Shown one piece after another: positions 26,712-34,693 of a stretch of DNA of 64,000 nucleotides. Each line of letters opens with the position of its first letter. Positions within the stretch are counted from its first letter, which is position 1. Origin of the DNA: an uncultured Pseudomonadota bacterium (GTDB lineage Bacteria; Pseudomonadota; Gammaproteobacteria; Burkholderiales; Usitatibacteraceae). The translations under genes and the position numbers were made by a program. The notes below the pieces were generated by a model, which had not been told where the DNA came from, did no database searches, and saw nothing but the letters and a program-made list of their open reading frames with translations. Location: NCBI GenBank assembly GCA_937898635.1, contig CALEJW010000045.1:19048-83047 (forward strand), given 5' to 3'.

Positions 26712-27725
26712 CTAGCCCCGGAGGGCGCGCCGCGCGTCGGCGATGAGCGCCGGGCCGCGGTAGATGAACCCCGTGTAGAGCTGCACGAGGCTCGCCCCGG
26801 CATCGATCTTGGCCTTCGCGTCTCGCCCGTCGAGGATGCCGCCGACGCCGATCAGCGGGATCTTCCCCGCGAGAGCGCGCGCGAGCTTGCGCAGCACCTC
26901 GGTGGACAGCGCGAAGAGCGGGCGCCCCGAGAGGCCGCCCGCCTCGCCGGCGTGGCGGTGGCCCTCGACGCCCCCGCGGCCTGTCGTGGTGTTGGTCGCG
27001 ATCAGCGCGTCGACGCGATGCGCGAGCGCGAGGGAGGCGATCGACTCGATCTGCGCGTCGTCGAGGTCCGGAGCGACCTTCAGGGCCAGGGGCTTCACGC
27101 CGCCGTGACGGGCGGCCAGCGCGTCGCGCCGCGCCACCAGGGCCGCGAGGAGCTCGCCGAGACGCTCGGCGGACTGCAGGTCGCGCAGGTTCCGGGTGTT
27201 GGGCGAGGAGATGTTCACCGCGACGTAGCTCGCCCGCGCGTACACGGCCTCCAGGCAGGCCAGGTAGTCGTCCGCGGCGCGCTCCAGGGGCGTGTCGGCG
27301 TTCTTGCCGATGTTGATGCCGAGCACCCCGCGGAAGGAGGACTTTTCCACGTTGCGCAGCAACTGCTCCACGCCGACGTTGTTGAAGCCCATCCGGTTGA
27401 TGATCGCTTCGTCGTCGATGAGCCGGAACAGGCGCGGCTTCGGGTTTCCCGGCTGCGGCCTCGGCGTCACCGTGCCGACCTCGAGGTGGCCGAAGCCCAG
27501 GGCCGCGAGCGCGTCGAGGTAGCGCGCGTCCTTGTCCATGCCGGCCGCGAGGCCCACGGGATTGGGGAAGCGGATGCCCATCACCGTGCGCTCCTCGCCC
27601 CGGTCGGCGCCCGCGCCCAGGAGCGCGACGGCGGGGCCCAGCGCGCACATCGCCTTCAGCGCGAGCTCGTGCGCGGTCTCGGGGTCGAGCTGGAAGAGGG
27701 CGCTGCGGGCGAGCCGGTAGAGCAT
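26712..27725 (-). CDS. pyrD: Dihydroorotate dehydrogenase (quinone), class 2
   Basis: Fourth step of pyrimidine synthesis: oxidises dihydroorotate to orotate and passes electrons to quinone at the inner membrane. It has 337 residues. The class-2 N-terminal helix (LYRLARSALFQLDPETAHELAL) is present, then NPVGLAAGMDKDARY, the catalytic Ser loop VNISSPNTRNLRDLQ, FMN contacts (ATNTTTGR) and IGVGGILDGRDAKAKIDAGA. The ATG at 27725 gives the canonical N-terminus. It is 28 nt downstream of bpt and 24 nt upstream of ald in one continuous run of minus-strand genes. Confidence 0.96.
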   Translation of the reverse strand: MLYRLARSALFQLDPETAHELALKAMCALGPAVALLGAGADRGEERTVMGIRFPNPVGLAAGMDKDARYLDALAALGFGHLEVGTVTPRPQPGNPKPRLFRLIDDEAIINRMGFNNVGVEQLLRNVEKSSFRGVLGINIGKNADTPLERAADDYLACLEAVYARASYVAVNISSPNTRNLRDLQSAERLGELLAALVARRDALAARHGGVKPLALKVAPDLDDAQIESIASLALAHRVDALIATNTTTGRGGVEGHRHAGEAGGLSGRPLFALSTEVLRKLARALAGKIPLIGVGGILDGRDAKAKIDAGASLVQLYTGFIYRGPALIADARRALRG

Positions 27726-27753
27726 CAGGCGATCGCGGCGGCGCGCGGACGGG

Positions 27754-28476
27754 TCATCGCAGGCGCTTCCATTCCCCGCGGGAGAGCCCCTCGATGGGCC
27801 GGAACTCGCTCTTGTAGGCCATCTTGCGGCTCTGCGCGATCCAGTAGCCGAGGTAGACGTAGGCGAGGCCGCGCCGCCGGGCCTCCTCGACCTGCCAGAG
27901 GACGTTCCAGGTCCCGAAGCTCGCCTTCTCCACCAGCGGGTCGAAGAAGGTGTACACCGACGAAAGCCCATCGGCCAGCTCGTCGACGATGGAGACCATG
28001 CGCAGGCGCCCGGCCTCGCGGAACTCGATGAGGGAGGTGGCGACGTTCGACTGCAGCAGGAAGTGCGCGTACTGCTCGCGGCTGTCGTGGTCCATGCCGC
28101 CGCCGCGGTGGCGCTCGCCCTGGTAGAGGCGGTAGAGGGCGTAGTGCTCGGCGCTGAACTTGAGCTCGCCCTGGCGGGCCTCGAGCCCGGCGTGGCGCTT
28201 CCACGCGCGGCGTTGCGAGCGGCTGGGGGAGAACTCCGCGGCGACCACGCGCACGGGCACGCAGGCCTGGCAGTGGTCGCAGTAGGGACGGTAGGTGAAG
28301 GCGCCGGAGCGGCGGAACCCGGCGGAGACCAGGGAGCCGTAGGTGTCGGTGTCGATGAGGTAGCTGGGCGTGGCGACCTGCGAGCGCGCGAGCCGTCCCG
28401 GCAGGTAGCTGCAGGGATAGGGCGCCGTCGCGTAGAACTGCAGGTTGGCTAGGGGGAGGTCGTTGAGTCTCGCCAT
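27754..28476 (-). CDS. bpt: Aspartate/glutamate leucyltransferase (N-end rule)
   Basis: Transfers leucine from Leu-tRNA to proteins starting with Asp or Glu, marking them for ClpAP. It has 240 residues and is of the ATE/Bpt family: an N-terminal NLQFYATAPYPCSYLPGR, the Cys cluster YCDHCQACVPVRV, and the C-terminal GNAT-like part (TFFDPLVEKASFGTWNVLWQVEEAR; YVYLGYWIAQSRKMAYKSEFRP). The ATG at 28476 is preferred because GAGGAA lies just upstream; ATG codons at 28503 and 28497 are alternatives. Its start lies inside the 3' end of aat (28-nt overlap). Confidence 0.92.
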   Translation of the reverse strand: MARLNDLPLANLQFYATAPYPCSYLPGRLARSQVATPSYLIDTDTYGSLVSAGFRRSGAFTYRPYCDHCQACVPVRVVAAEFSPSRSQRRAWKRHAGLEARQGELKFSAEHYALYRLYQGERHRGGGMDHDSREQYAHFLLQSNVATSLIEFREAGRLRMVSIVDELADGLSSVYTFFDPLVEKASFGTWNVLWQVEEARRRGLAYVYLGYWIAQSRKMAYKSEFRPIEGLSRGEWKRLR

Positions 28477-29174
28477 GCTTCCTCGGTGGCCGGCCATCGG
28501 CATCCGCTCGGCGGGTATTGTATCGACTCGGCGAGCAGGCCGGCGAACTCGCGCCGCGGGATGGCCCGCGCGCCCAGCGAGGCGAGGTGCGCGGTGGCCT
28601 GCTGGCAGTCGATCACGCGCACCCCGAGCGCCTTCGCGCGCCCGACGAGCTTCACCAGCGCGACCTTGGAGGCGTCCGTCTCGCGCGAGAACATCGACTC
28701 GCCGAAGAAGACGCGGCCGAGGAGGATCCCGTACAGGCCGCCGGCGAGCTCCCCGTCCTTCCAGGACTCCACGCTATGGGCGAAACCCAGCTCGTGCAGC
28801 CGGATGTAGGCCGAGCGCATCGCCGGCCCGATCCAGGTGCCGGCCTGCCCGTCGCGCGGCGAGGCGCAGCCTTCGATCACCTGCGGGAACGCCGTGTCGT
28901 AGCGCGTCTCGAAGACTCCCCGGTCCACCGTGCGGCGAAGCGAGCGCGATACCTTGAGTTCCCCGGGGAAGAGGACCATGCGCGGGTGCGGCGACCACCA
29001 GAGGATGGGCTCGCCCTCGGAGAACCACGGGAAGATGCCCTGCGCGTAGGCCTCGACCAGGCGCCCGGGCGAGAGGTCCGCTCCCGCGCAGAGGAGCCCG
29101 TTGGGCGTGCGCAGCGCCTTCGAGACCGGCGGGAAGGGATCGCTCGGGCGAAGGAAGGGGATCACGGCCCGCAC
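28449..29174 (-). CDS. aat: Leucyl/phenylalanyl-tRNA-protein transferase
   Basis: Adds Leu or Phe to proteins with N-terminal Lys or Arg, the other bacterial N-end rule branch. It has 241 residues. Family motifs are GLLCAGADLSPGRLVEAYAQG, IFPWFSEGEPILWWSPHPR, GTWIGPAMRSAYIRLHELGFAHSVE and GVFFGESMFS-like GRVFFGESMFSRETDASK, then DCQQATAHLASLGA. The start is GTG 29174, with another GTG three codons inside. It overlaps bpt by 28 nt, so both N-degron transferases are made together. It begins 18 nt after cysK. Confidence 0.95.
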   Translation of the reverse strand: MRAVIPFLRPSDPFPPVSKALRTPNGLLCAGADLSPGRLVEAYAQGIFPWFSEGEPILWWSPHPRMVLFPGELKVSRSLRRTVDRGVFETRYDTAFPQVIEGCASPRDGQAGTWIGPAMRSAYIRLHELGFAHSVESWKDGELAGGLYGILLGRVFFGESMFSRETDASKVALVKLVGRAKALGVRVIDCQQATAHLASLGARAIPRREFAGLLAESIQYPPSGCRWPATEEAWRDSTTSP

Positions 29175-29192
29175 TCTAGCAGGCCGGCGTGC

Positions 29193-30176
29193 CTAGCTCG
29201 CGACGGGCATCCCTTCCGCGTCGAACAGGCCGTCGAAGAGCCGGGAGCTCAGGTAGCGCTCGCCCGAGTCGGGCAGGATCGCGACGATCGTCTTGCCCTG
29301 GTTCACCGCTTCCCGGGCGAGCCGGACCGCGACCGCCACGGCCGCGCCGCAGGAGATGCCCGAGAGGATGCCCTCCTCGCGGGCGAGGCGGCGCGCGTAG
29401 TCGATCGCTTCCTCGTCCGTCACCTGCGCGATGTCGTCCACCAGGGCCATGTCGAGCACCTCGGGCACGAAGCCCGCGCCGATGCCCTGGATGCGGTGCG
29501 GGCCCGGCTTCACCGGCTGGCCCGCCCGCGCCTGGGTGAGCACCGGGCTCGCGGCGGGTTCCACCGCGACCGAGCGGATCATGCGGCCCTTCGTGTTCTT
29601 GAAGAAGCGCGAGACGCCGGTGATCGTGCCGCCGGTGCCCACGCCCGAGACGAGGATGTCCACCTTGCCGTCGGTGTCCTGCCAGATCTCGGGGCCCGTG
29701 GTGGATTCGTGGATCGCGGGATTGGCCGGGTTCTTGAACTGCTGCAGCAGCACGAACTTCCCCGGGTCGGAGGCGGCGATCTCCTCGGCCTTCGCGATGG
29801 CGCCGGGCATCCCGCGGGCGCCTTCCGTGAGGACGAGCTTCGCGCCGTAGGCGGCGAGGAGCTTGCGCCGCTCGATCGACATCGTGTCGGGCATGGTGAG
29901 CGTGAGCGGGATGCCCCTCGCGGCCGCCACGAAGGCGAGCGCGATGCCGGTGTTGCCGCTCGTGGGCTCGACGATCTCCTTGCCGGGGCCCAGCAGGCCG
30001 CGCTGGAGCGCGTCCCGGACGAGGGCCGCGCCGATGCGGCATTTCACGGAGTAGGCCGGGTTGCGGCCCTCGATCTTCGCGAGCACGGTGGCCGGCGCGT
30101 CGCCGGTGATGCGGTTCAGGCGGACGAGCGGCGTGCGGCCGATGGAGAGCGAATTGTCCCCGTACCAGAATTTCAT
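29193..30176 (-). CDS. cysK: Cysteine synthase A (O-acetylserine sulfhydrylase)
   Basis: PLP enzyme joining O-acetylserine and sulfide to give cysteine. It has 327 residues. The start FWYGDNSLSIGRTPLVRLNR, the PLP Lys in NPAYSVKCRIGAA, the substrate loop EPTSGNTGIALA, the GTGGTITGV phosphate loop and the CysK-type PGPHRIQGIGAGFVPEVLD segment are all intact. This C-terminal segment favours CysK over CysM. The ATG at 30176 has GAGG about 9 nt upstream. It lies 19 nt after the rhodanese gene and three genes after the sulfite reductase, forming a sulfite-to-cysteine operon. Confidence 0.93.
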   Translation of the reverse strand: MKFWYGDNSLSIGRTPLVRLNRITGDAPATVLAKIEGRNPAYSVKCRIGAALVRDALQRGLLGPGKEIVEPTSGNTGIALAFVAAARGIPLTLTMPDTMSIERRKLLAAYGAKLVLTEGARGMPGAIAKAEEIAASDPGKFVLLQQFKNPANPAIHESTTGPEIWQDTDGKVDILVSGVGTGGTITGVSRFFKNTKGRMIRSVAVEPAASPVLTQARAGQPVKPGPHRIQGIGAGFVPEVLDMALVDDIAQVTDEEAIDYARRLAREEGILSGISCGAAVAVAVRLAREAVNQGKTIVAILPDSGERYLSSRLFDGLFDAEGMPVAS

Positions 30177-30195
30177 GGCGAGACCTCGGATGGCG

Positions 30196-30660
30196 TCAAC
30201 CCTGTGACCAGGGAAGCCCGGCGTGCCGCCAACCCCCCAGTGTGCCGCGCCGGCCGTCCCGGTCCCGATCACCCTCGAAGCCCTCGAGGATGTTGAAGAC
30301 GCGGGTGAACCCGGCCCTGGCCGCGGCGGTGGCAGCGTGGTGCGAGCGTACACCGCTTCGGCACAGGAGGAGGAGCGGTTCGTCGCGACGGAACCGCGCC
30401 GCGAGCCGGTCGGCGAAGGCGGGGTCCGGAACGGCGGCGCCGTAGCCCTGCCACTCGACGAGCGGCGCACCGTCGACCCGGCCCACGAATTCCCATTCGG
30501 GGCGCGTGCGCACGTCGACGATCGTCGCGGCCCCCTCCACGACGAGCTGGAAGGCTTCCGCGGGCGTCACGGCGCCGGCGTATTCCAGGCCCGCGGACTT
30601 TCCCCGCGCCTCGGCGAGGTCGAAGAGGCTCCGCCTATCCACGGGCAGGCTCGCCGGCAT
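30196..30660 (-). CDS. Rhodanese-like sulfurtransferase
   Basis: Single-domain rhodanese of 154 residues, likely handling persulfide sulfur in the cytoplasm. The fold shows the entry strand AATIVDVRTRPEWEFVG, and the active loop LLLLCRSGVRSHHAA with the nucleophilic Cys. The terminal NILEGFEGDRDRDGRRG is typical of rhodaneses in sulfur-assimilation operons. The start (ATG 30660) lies within the end of the DUF934 gene (26-nt overlap), and cysK follows after 19 nt. The physiological sulfur donor and acceptor are not known. Confidence 0.85.
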   Translation of the reverse strand: MPASLPVDRRSLFDLAEARGKSAGLEYAGAVTPAEAFQLVVEGAATIVDVRTRPEWEFVGRVDGAPLVEWQGYGAAVPDPAFADRLAARFRRDEPLLLLCRSGVRSHHAATAAARAGFTRVFNILEGFEGDRDRDGRRGTLGGWRHAGLPWSQG

Positions 30661-31171
30661 GCGCCTCGCGTCCGCGAAGGCCCGGGCCGCGACCGTCCGC
30701 GCTCCACTGGTAGGCCTCGGTGAAGTCGGCGAAGGCGGAGAGCGCGGCACGGGGGTCCGCGCCCTCCCGGAGCACGAACGCGTCGAAGCCGCAGCGGGCG
30801 AGGTGGAAGAGCTGGTCGCGAAGCACCTCGCCCACGGCGCGAAGCTCGCCCGCGTAGCCGTGCCGCCGGCGCAGCAGCCAGGCGCTCGAGTAGCCCCGGC
30901 CATCCGCGATCCTCGGGAAATGGATGCAGACGAGCGCGAGCCGCGCGAGGTCCGGAGCGATGCGGGCCGGGTCGTCCCCGGGCTCCAGGCGCACGCCGAG
31001 GGGCGTGGCGCGGGCGAGGAGTTCCTCGCGGCGCGGTTCCCAGACTGCCAGGGGCACGGCGAGGGGGCCCGCGGGAAGGGGCACGGTTTCGGGGCTCTCG
31101 CCCTCGCGGGGGTCCAGCATTTCCCAGGTGTCGTCGCGCACCTGGCCGTCGCGGATTACCTGCCTAGGCAT
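30635..31171 (-). CDS. DUF934 family protein of the sulfite reductase operon
   Basis: Conserved protein of 178 residues with no established enzymatic role, always close to cysI-type sulfite or nitrite reductase genes. Typical features are the N-terminal RQVIRDGQVRDDTWEML, then LVCIHFPRIADGRGYSSAWLLRR, and ELRAVGEVLRDQLFHLARCGFDAF. It overlaps the sulfite reductase gene by 8 nt upstream and the rhodanese gene by 26 nt downstream, so it is translated with both. A helper role in sulfite reduction, such as electron supply or maturation, is inferred from context only. Confidence 0.87.
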   Translation of the reverse strand: MPRQVIRDGQVRDDTWEMLDPREGESPETVPLPAGPLAVPLAVWEPRREELLARATPLGVRLEPGDDPARIAPDLARLALVCIHFPRIADGRGYSSAWLLRRRHGYAGELRAVGEVLRDQLFHLARCGFDAFVLREGADPRAALSAFADFTEAYQWSADGRGPGLRGREAHAGEPARG

Positions 31172-32837
31172 GGACGGCCTCGCGCGCCTCGCCGTAGACG
31201 CCGGCCCGGAAGGGCGAGAGCCCGATCCGGTGGACGGTGTCCACGAAGCGCTCGTCCTCGTGCCGGTGCGCGAGATAGGTCCCGACCAGGCGGGAGATCA
31301 CCTCGGGCATCTCGGCGGCGCGGAAGGAGGGCCCGATCACCTGGCCGAGCCTCGCGCCCAGGCCCTGCTCGCCGCCGAGGGACACCTGGTACCACTCGGC
31401 CCCGTTCTTGTCGACGCCGAGGATGCCGATGTGGCCGATGTGGTGGTGGCCGCAGGAGTTCATGCACCCGGAGATGTTCAGGTCGAGCTCGCCGATGTCG
31501 TGCAGGTAGTCGAGGTCGTCGAAGCGGCGCTGGATCGCCTCGGCCACCGGCAGGCTCTTCGCGTTCGCGAGCGAGCAGAAGTCCCCGCCCGGGCAGCAGA
31601 CGACGTCGGTGAGGAGCCCGATGTTCGGGGTGGCCAGGCCCGCGGCCCGCGCGCGCCGCCACAGGTCCAGGAGGTCGCGCTCGCGCACGTCGGCGAGGAT
31701 GAGGTTCTGCTCGTGGGAGACGCGCAGCTCGCCGAAGCTGAAGCGCTCGGCGAGATCCGCGACGGTCTCCATCTGCGCCGCCGTGAGGTCGCCCGGCGGC
31801 ACGCCCGTCCTCTTGAGCGAGAGCGTCACCGCGCGGTAGCCGGGCCGGCGATGGGCGTGCACGTTGCGCCCGGCCCAGCGCGCGAACGCGGGGTCGCCCG
31901 CGAGCTGGAAGGCGAGCGCCTGGTCCTCGTCCGAGGGCGGCTCGTAGGCCGGCGGCGCGAAGTGCGAGCTCACGCGGGCGAGCTCGGCGTCGGTCAGCGT
32001 GGACTCGTTGCCGCGCAGGTGGCCCCACTCCGCCTCCACCTGCGCCCGGAAGGCCTCCACGCCGAGCGCCTTCACGAGGATCTTGATGCGCGCCTTGTAG
32101 AGGTTGTCGCGGCGGCCGTGGCGGTTGTACACGCGCAGGATCGCCTCGAGGTAGGTGAGCATGTCGCGCCAGGGCAGGAACTCGCGCACGACGTGGCCGA
32201 CGACGGGCGTGCGTCCCATCCCGCCGCCCACGATCACGCGCAGCCCCAGCTCGCCCGCGCCGTTCCTCGCCGCGTGCAGGCCGATGTCGTGCAGGAGCGT
32301 CGCCGCCCGGTCGCTGGCGGCGCCGCTCAGCGCGATCTTGAACTTGCGCGGCAGCCCGGCGAATTCCGGGTGCAGCGTCGACCACTGGCGCAGGATCTCC
32401 GCGAGGGCGCGCGGATCGACCGCCTCGTCGGGGGCGACGCCCGCGAAGTGGTCCGTGGTGATGTTGCGGATGCAGTTGCCGCTCGTCTGGATCGCGTGCA
32501 TCCCGACTTCGGCGAGCTCGGCGAGGATCGCGGGCACCGCGGCGAGGGCCGGCCAGTTGAACTGCAGGTTCTGGCGCGTCGTGAAGTGCCCGTAGCCGCG
32601 GTCGTGCTCGCGCGCGATGCGGGCGAGGCGGCGAAGCTGCGCGGCCGAGAGGATCCCGTAGGGTATCGCCACCCGGAGCATGGGGGCGTGGCGCTGGATG
32701 TAGAGGCCGTTCTGCAGGCGCAGCGGGCGGAAATCGTCCTCCGACAGGTCCCCGTCGAGGTAGCGCCGCGTCTGGTCGCGGAACTGGGCGACGCGTTGCG
32801 CGACGAGGGCGGTGTCGACGGCGTCGTAGCGGTACAT
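31164..32837 (-). CDS. cysI: Siroheme/[4Fe-4S] sulfite (or nitrite) reductase
   Basis: Six-electron reduction of sulfite to sulfide. It has 557 residues with two ferredoxin-like and siroheme domains (RLQNGLYIQRHAPMLRVAIP, YGHFTTRQNLQFNW, IQTSGNCIRNITTDHFAGV). The cluster/siroheme cysteines are Cys415 and Cys421 (CPGGDFC) and Cys458 and Cys462 (CMNSC), the normal pattern. Nitrite reductases share the fold; the operon partners (DUF934, rhodanese, cysK) and the divergent CysB-type regulator favour sulfite. No cysJ flavoprotein is adjacent, so ferredoxin or another donor is likely. It leads the minus-strand run. Confidence 0.9.
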   Translation of the reverse strand: MYRYDAVDTALVAQRVAQFRDQTRRYLDGDLSEDDFRPLRLQNGLYIQRHAPMLRVAIPYGILSAAQLRRLARIAREHDRGYGHFTTRQNLQFNWPALAAVPAILAELAEVGMHAIQTSGNCIRNITTDHFAGVAPDEAVDPRALAEILRQWSTLHPEFAGLPRKFKIALSGAASDRAATLLHDIGLHAARNGAGELGLRVIVGGGMGRTPVVGHVVREFLPWRDMLTYLEAILRVYNRHGRRDNLYKARIKILVKALGVEAFRAQVEAEWGHLRGNESTLTDAELARVSSHFAPPAYEPPSDEDQALAFQLAGDPAFARWAGRNVHAHRRPGYRAVTLSLKRTGVPPGDLTAAQMETVADLAERFSFGELRVSHEQNLILADVRERDLLDLWRRARAAGLATPNIGLLTDVVCCPGGDFCSLANAKSLPVAEAIQRRFDDLDYLHDIGELDLNISGCMNSCGHHHIGHIGILGVDKNGAEWYQVSLGGEQGLGARLGQVIGPSFRAAEMPEVISRLVGTYLAHRHEDERFVDTVHRIGLSPFRAGVYGEAREAVHA

Positions 32838-32948
32838 GGCGGTGGGCGCGAACGGGGAAGGGGATCGAGGCGCCCATCGTGGCGGAAAGTCATATCCATG
32901 AAAAATATTGAGTTACTATATCCATACAAGCAAAGCTTATAAGAGTCC
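32838..32948. promoter_or_regulatory. Divergent cysI / cysB-like control region with ATATCCAT repeats
   Basis: This 111-nt gap turns sharply AT-rich (32890-32945). It holds two direct copies of ATATCCAT, at 32892-32899 and 32918-32925, 26 nt apart from start to start. Each is followed by a short purine- or A-rich stretch. It is a likely binding region for the CysB-type regulator encoded at 32949, by position. The same octamer occurs upstream of mltD. Confidence 0.5.
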
Positions 32949-33890
32949 ATGAACCTCCAGCAGCTGCGCTACGTGCGGGAAGTCGCGCGCCGCGGCCTCA
33001 ACGTGAGCGAGGCCGCGAAGGCGCTGCACACCTCCCAGCCGGGCGTGTCGCAGCAGGTGCAGGCCTTCGAGCAGGAGCTCGGCGTGGCGGTTTTCGTGCG
33101 CACCGGCCGGCGCCTCTCGGCCGTGACCGAGGCGGGCCGCGAGGTGCTCGACATCGTCGAGCGCGTGCTCGCCGAGCTCGCGAACCTGGGGCGCGTCGGC
33201 GAGGAATTCGCGGCCGCCGGGCGCGGCTCGCTCGCGGTTGCCGTCACCCACACCCAGGCGCGCTACGCCCTGCCGCCCGTGGTGAGCGTCTTCATGAAGC
33301 GCTTTCCGAAGGTCCGCCTGAAGCTCCTGCAGGGCAACCCTCACCAGCTGGCGCGCTGGGTGCTGGACGGGGAGGCCGACGTCGCCATCGCCACCGAGGC
33401 CCTCGACCGCTACGAGGCGCTGGTCACCGTGCCCGGCTACCAGTGGCATCACGGCGTGGTGGTGCCGTCCCGGCACCCGCTCGCGCGCGCGAAGGCGATC
33501 ACGCTGGAGGCGATCGCGAAGTTCCCCATCGTCACCTACGACGCCACCTTCGCCGGGCGCTCGGCGATCGACGCGGCCTTCGCCCGGCGCGGCCTCGCGC
33601 CCGACATCGTGCTCACCGCGCTCGACTCGGACGTGATCAAGTCCTACGTGAGCCTGGGCCTCGGGGTGGGGCTCGTCTCGTCGGTGGCGTTCGACCGCGC
33701 GAAGGACAAGGGGCTCGTCCTGCGTGCCGCGGACCACCTGTTCCCGGTGCAGACCACGCGGCTCGCCTTCCGCAAGGGCGCCTGGCTGCGCGGCTACACG
33801 CAGGAGTTCATCCGGCTCTTCGTGCCCCACCTCTCGCGGGAGGCCCTCGAAGGGCTCGCCGCGGGGCGCGGCGAGGACTTCTCGATCTAG
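32949..33890 (+). CDS. LysR-family regulator of the CysB/Cbl type
   Basis: Transcription factor of sulfur assimilation, 313 residues. The N-terminal winged helix-turn-helix (LQQLRYVREVARRGLNVSEAAKALHTSQPGVSQQ) and the effector domain follow the CysB branch: GSLAVAVTHTQARYALPPVV, GYQWHHGVVVPSRHPL and DSDVIKSYVSLGLGVGLVSS. It is divergent from the cysI operon across a 111-nt AT-rich gap, the classic LysR arrangement. CysB proteins respond to N-acetylserine or O-acetylserine and to sulfate starvation; the effector here is not shown. The regulated target is inferred to be the cysI operon. Confidence 0.92.
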   Translation: MNLQQLRYVREVARRGLNVSEAAKALHTSQPGVSQQVQAFEQELGVAVFVRTGRRLSAVTEAGREVLDIVERVLAELANLGRVGEEFAAAGRGSLAVAVTHTQARYALPPVVSVFMKRFPKVRLKLLQGNPHQLARWVLDGEADVAIATEALDRYEALVTVPGYQWHHGVVVPSRHPLARAKAITLEAIAKFPIVTYDATFAGRSAIDAAFARRGLAPDIVLTALDSDVIKSYVSLGLGVGLVSSVAFDRAKDKGLVLRAADHLFPVQTTRLAFRKGAWLRGYTQEFIRLFVPHLSREALEGLAAGRGEDFSI

Positions 33891-33909
33891 GCGGGGAAGG
33901 CGCGCGCGC

Positions 33910-34611
33910 TCAGCAGCGCGCCCACTGCGAGCTGTAGGCGGCGAGCTCGCGCACCACCGCGCGGCCATCAACGGCGGACTTCGCGCGGTCGCCCATCTCG
34001 AGCTGCAGGCGGAACCCGAACTTCTCGAAGAAGGTCTCGAACATCTCGCCGCCGAAGGTGCCGACGGCCGAGAGCTCGTCCTTCCCGGGGTCGTGCTCCA
34101 GGAGGATCGTCGCGAGCGGCTGCGGGGCGGGTCCCGCGACCACGCGCGCCCCGGCGGCCGGGTCGTAGACGCTGCGGTCGGAGCAGCAGGTGATCACCTT
34201 GCCGGGACCCGCCACGGGACTCGGCCCGTCGCGGTAGCCGATGAAGCTCACCTGCCGCGTGGGGTAGGTGAGCTTGTGCGCGCAGATGGCGGAGTACGAG
34301 ACCACCGACTTTCCCGGCCCCACGCCGCCTTCCCACCGGTAGGTGCCGCCGTTTTCGGTGCGCAGGGCGATGCCGCCTGCGGCCGGTCTCTCCAGGCGCA
34401 GCAGGAAGCAGGGGGTCGCCGCGAAGGGGTAATCGAAGACGTAGTTCACGCCCACGCGCAGCGCCTGCGCGCGGATCGGCTGGCCACGCTCGTCGACGAG
34501 GAGCGCCCGGCCGTACAGGCGCGCCTTGAGGGCGGCGGCGTCGGCCGCCGTGGGCAGGGTCGTCGAGGCCGCCGAGGCGGCGCAGAGCTTCACGAAATCG
34601 CGGCGTTCCAT
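33910..34611 (-). CDS. Tat-exported Rieske-like protein with one altered ligand
   Basis: Predicted periplasmic protein of 233 residues. It starts with a Tat signal (ERRDFVKLCAASAAS). The core has a Rieske-like first motif Cys110-x-His112 (AICAHKLTYPTR) and a second motif at 142-146 that reads CCSDR followed by SVYDP. A canonical Rieske second motif is C-x2-H; the position two residues after Cys143 plus one is Arg146 (codon CGC). GGVGPGKSVVSYS and the Pro-rich PAPQPLATILLEHD resemble the small subunits of arsenite-oxidase-type enzymes. No large molybdenum subunit is adjacent. Function unknown; it lies between the CysB-type regulator and the RND operon. Confidence 0.65.
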   Translation of the reverse strand: MERRDFVKLCAASAASTTLPTAADAAALKARLYGRALLVDERGQPIRAQALRVGVNYVFDYPFAATPCFLLRLERPAAGGIALRTENGGTYRWEGGVGPGKSVVSYSAICAHKLTYPTRQVSFIGYRDGPSPVAGPGKVITCCSDRSVYDPAAGARVVAGPAPQPLATILLEHDPGKDELSAVGTFGGEMFETFFEKFGFRLQLEMGDRAKSAVDGRAVVRELAAYSSQWARC

Positions 34612-34693
34612 GGGCGCGAAGATAGCAGACTCGCGGCGACCGCTGGCCTCCGGGGCCCCGCCCGCGATCGACGGGCGGTTCGGGCGGCGGCCA

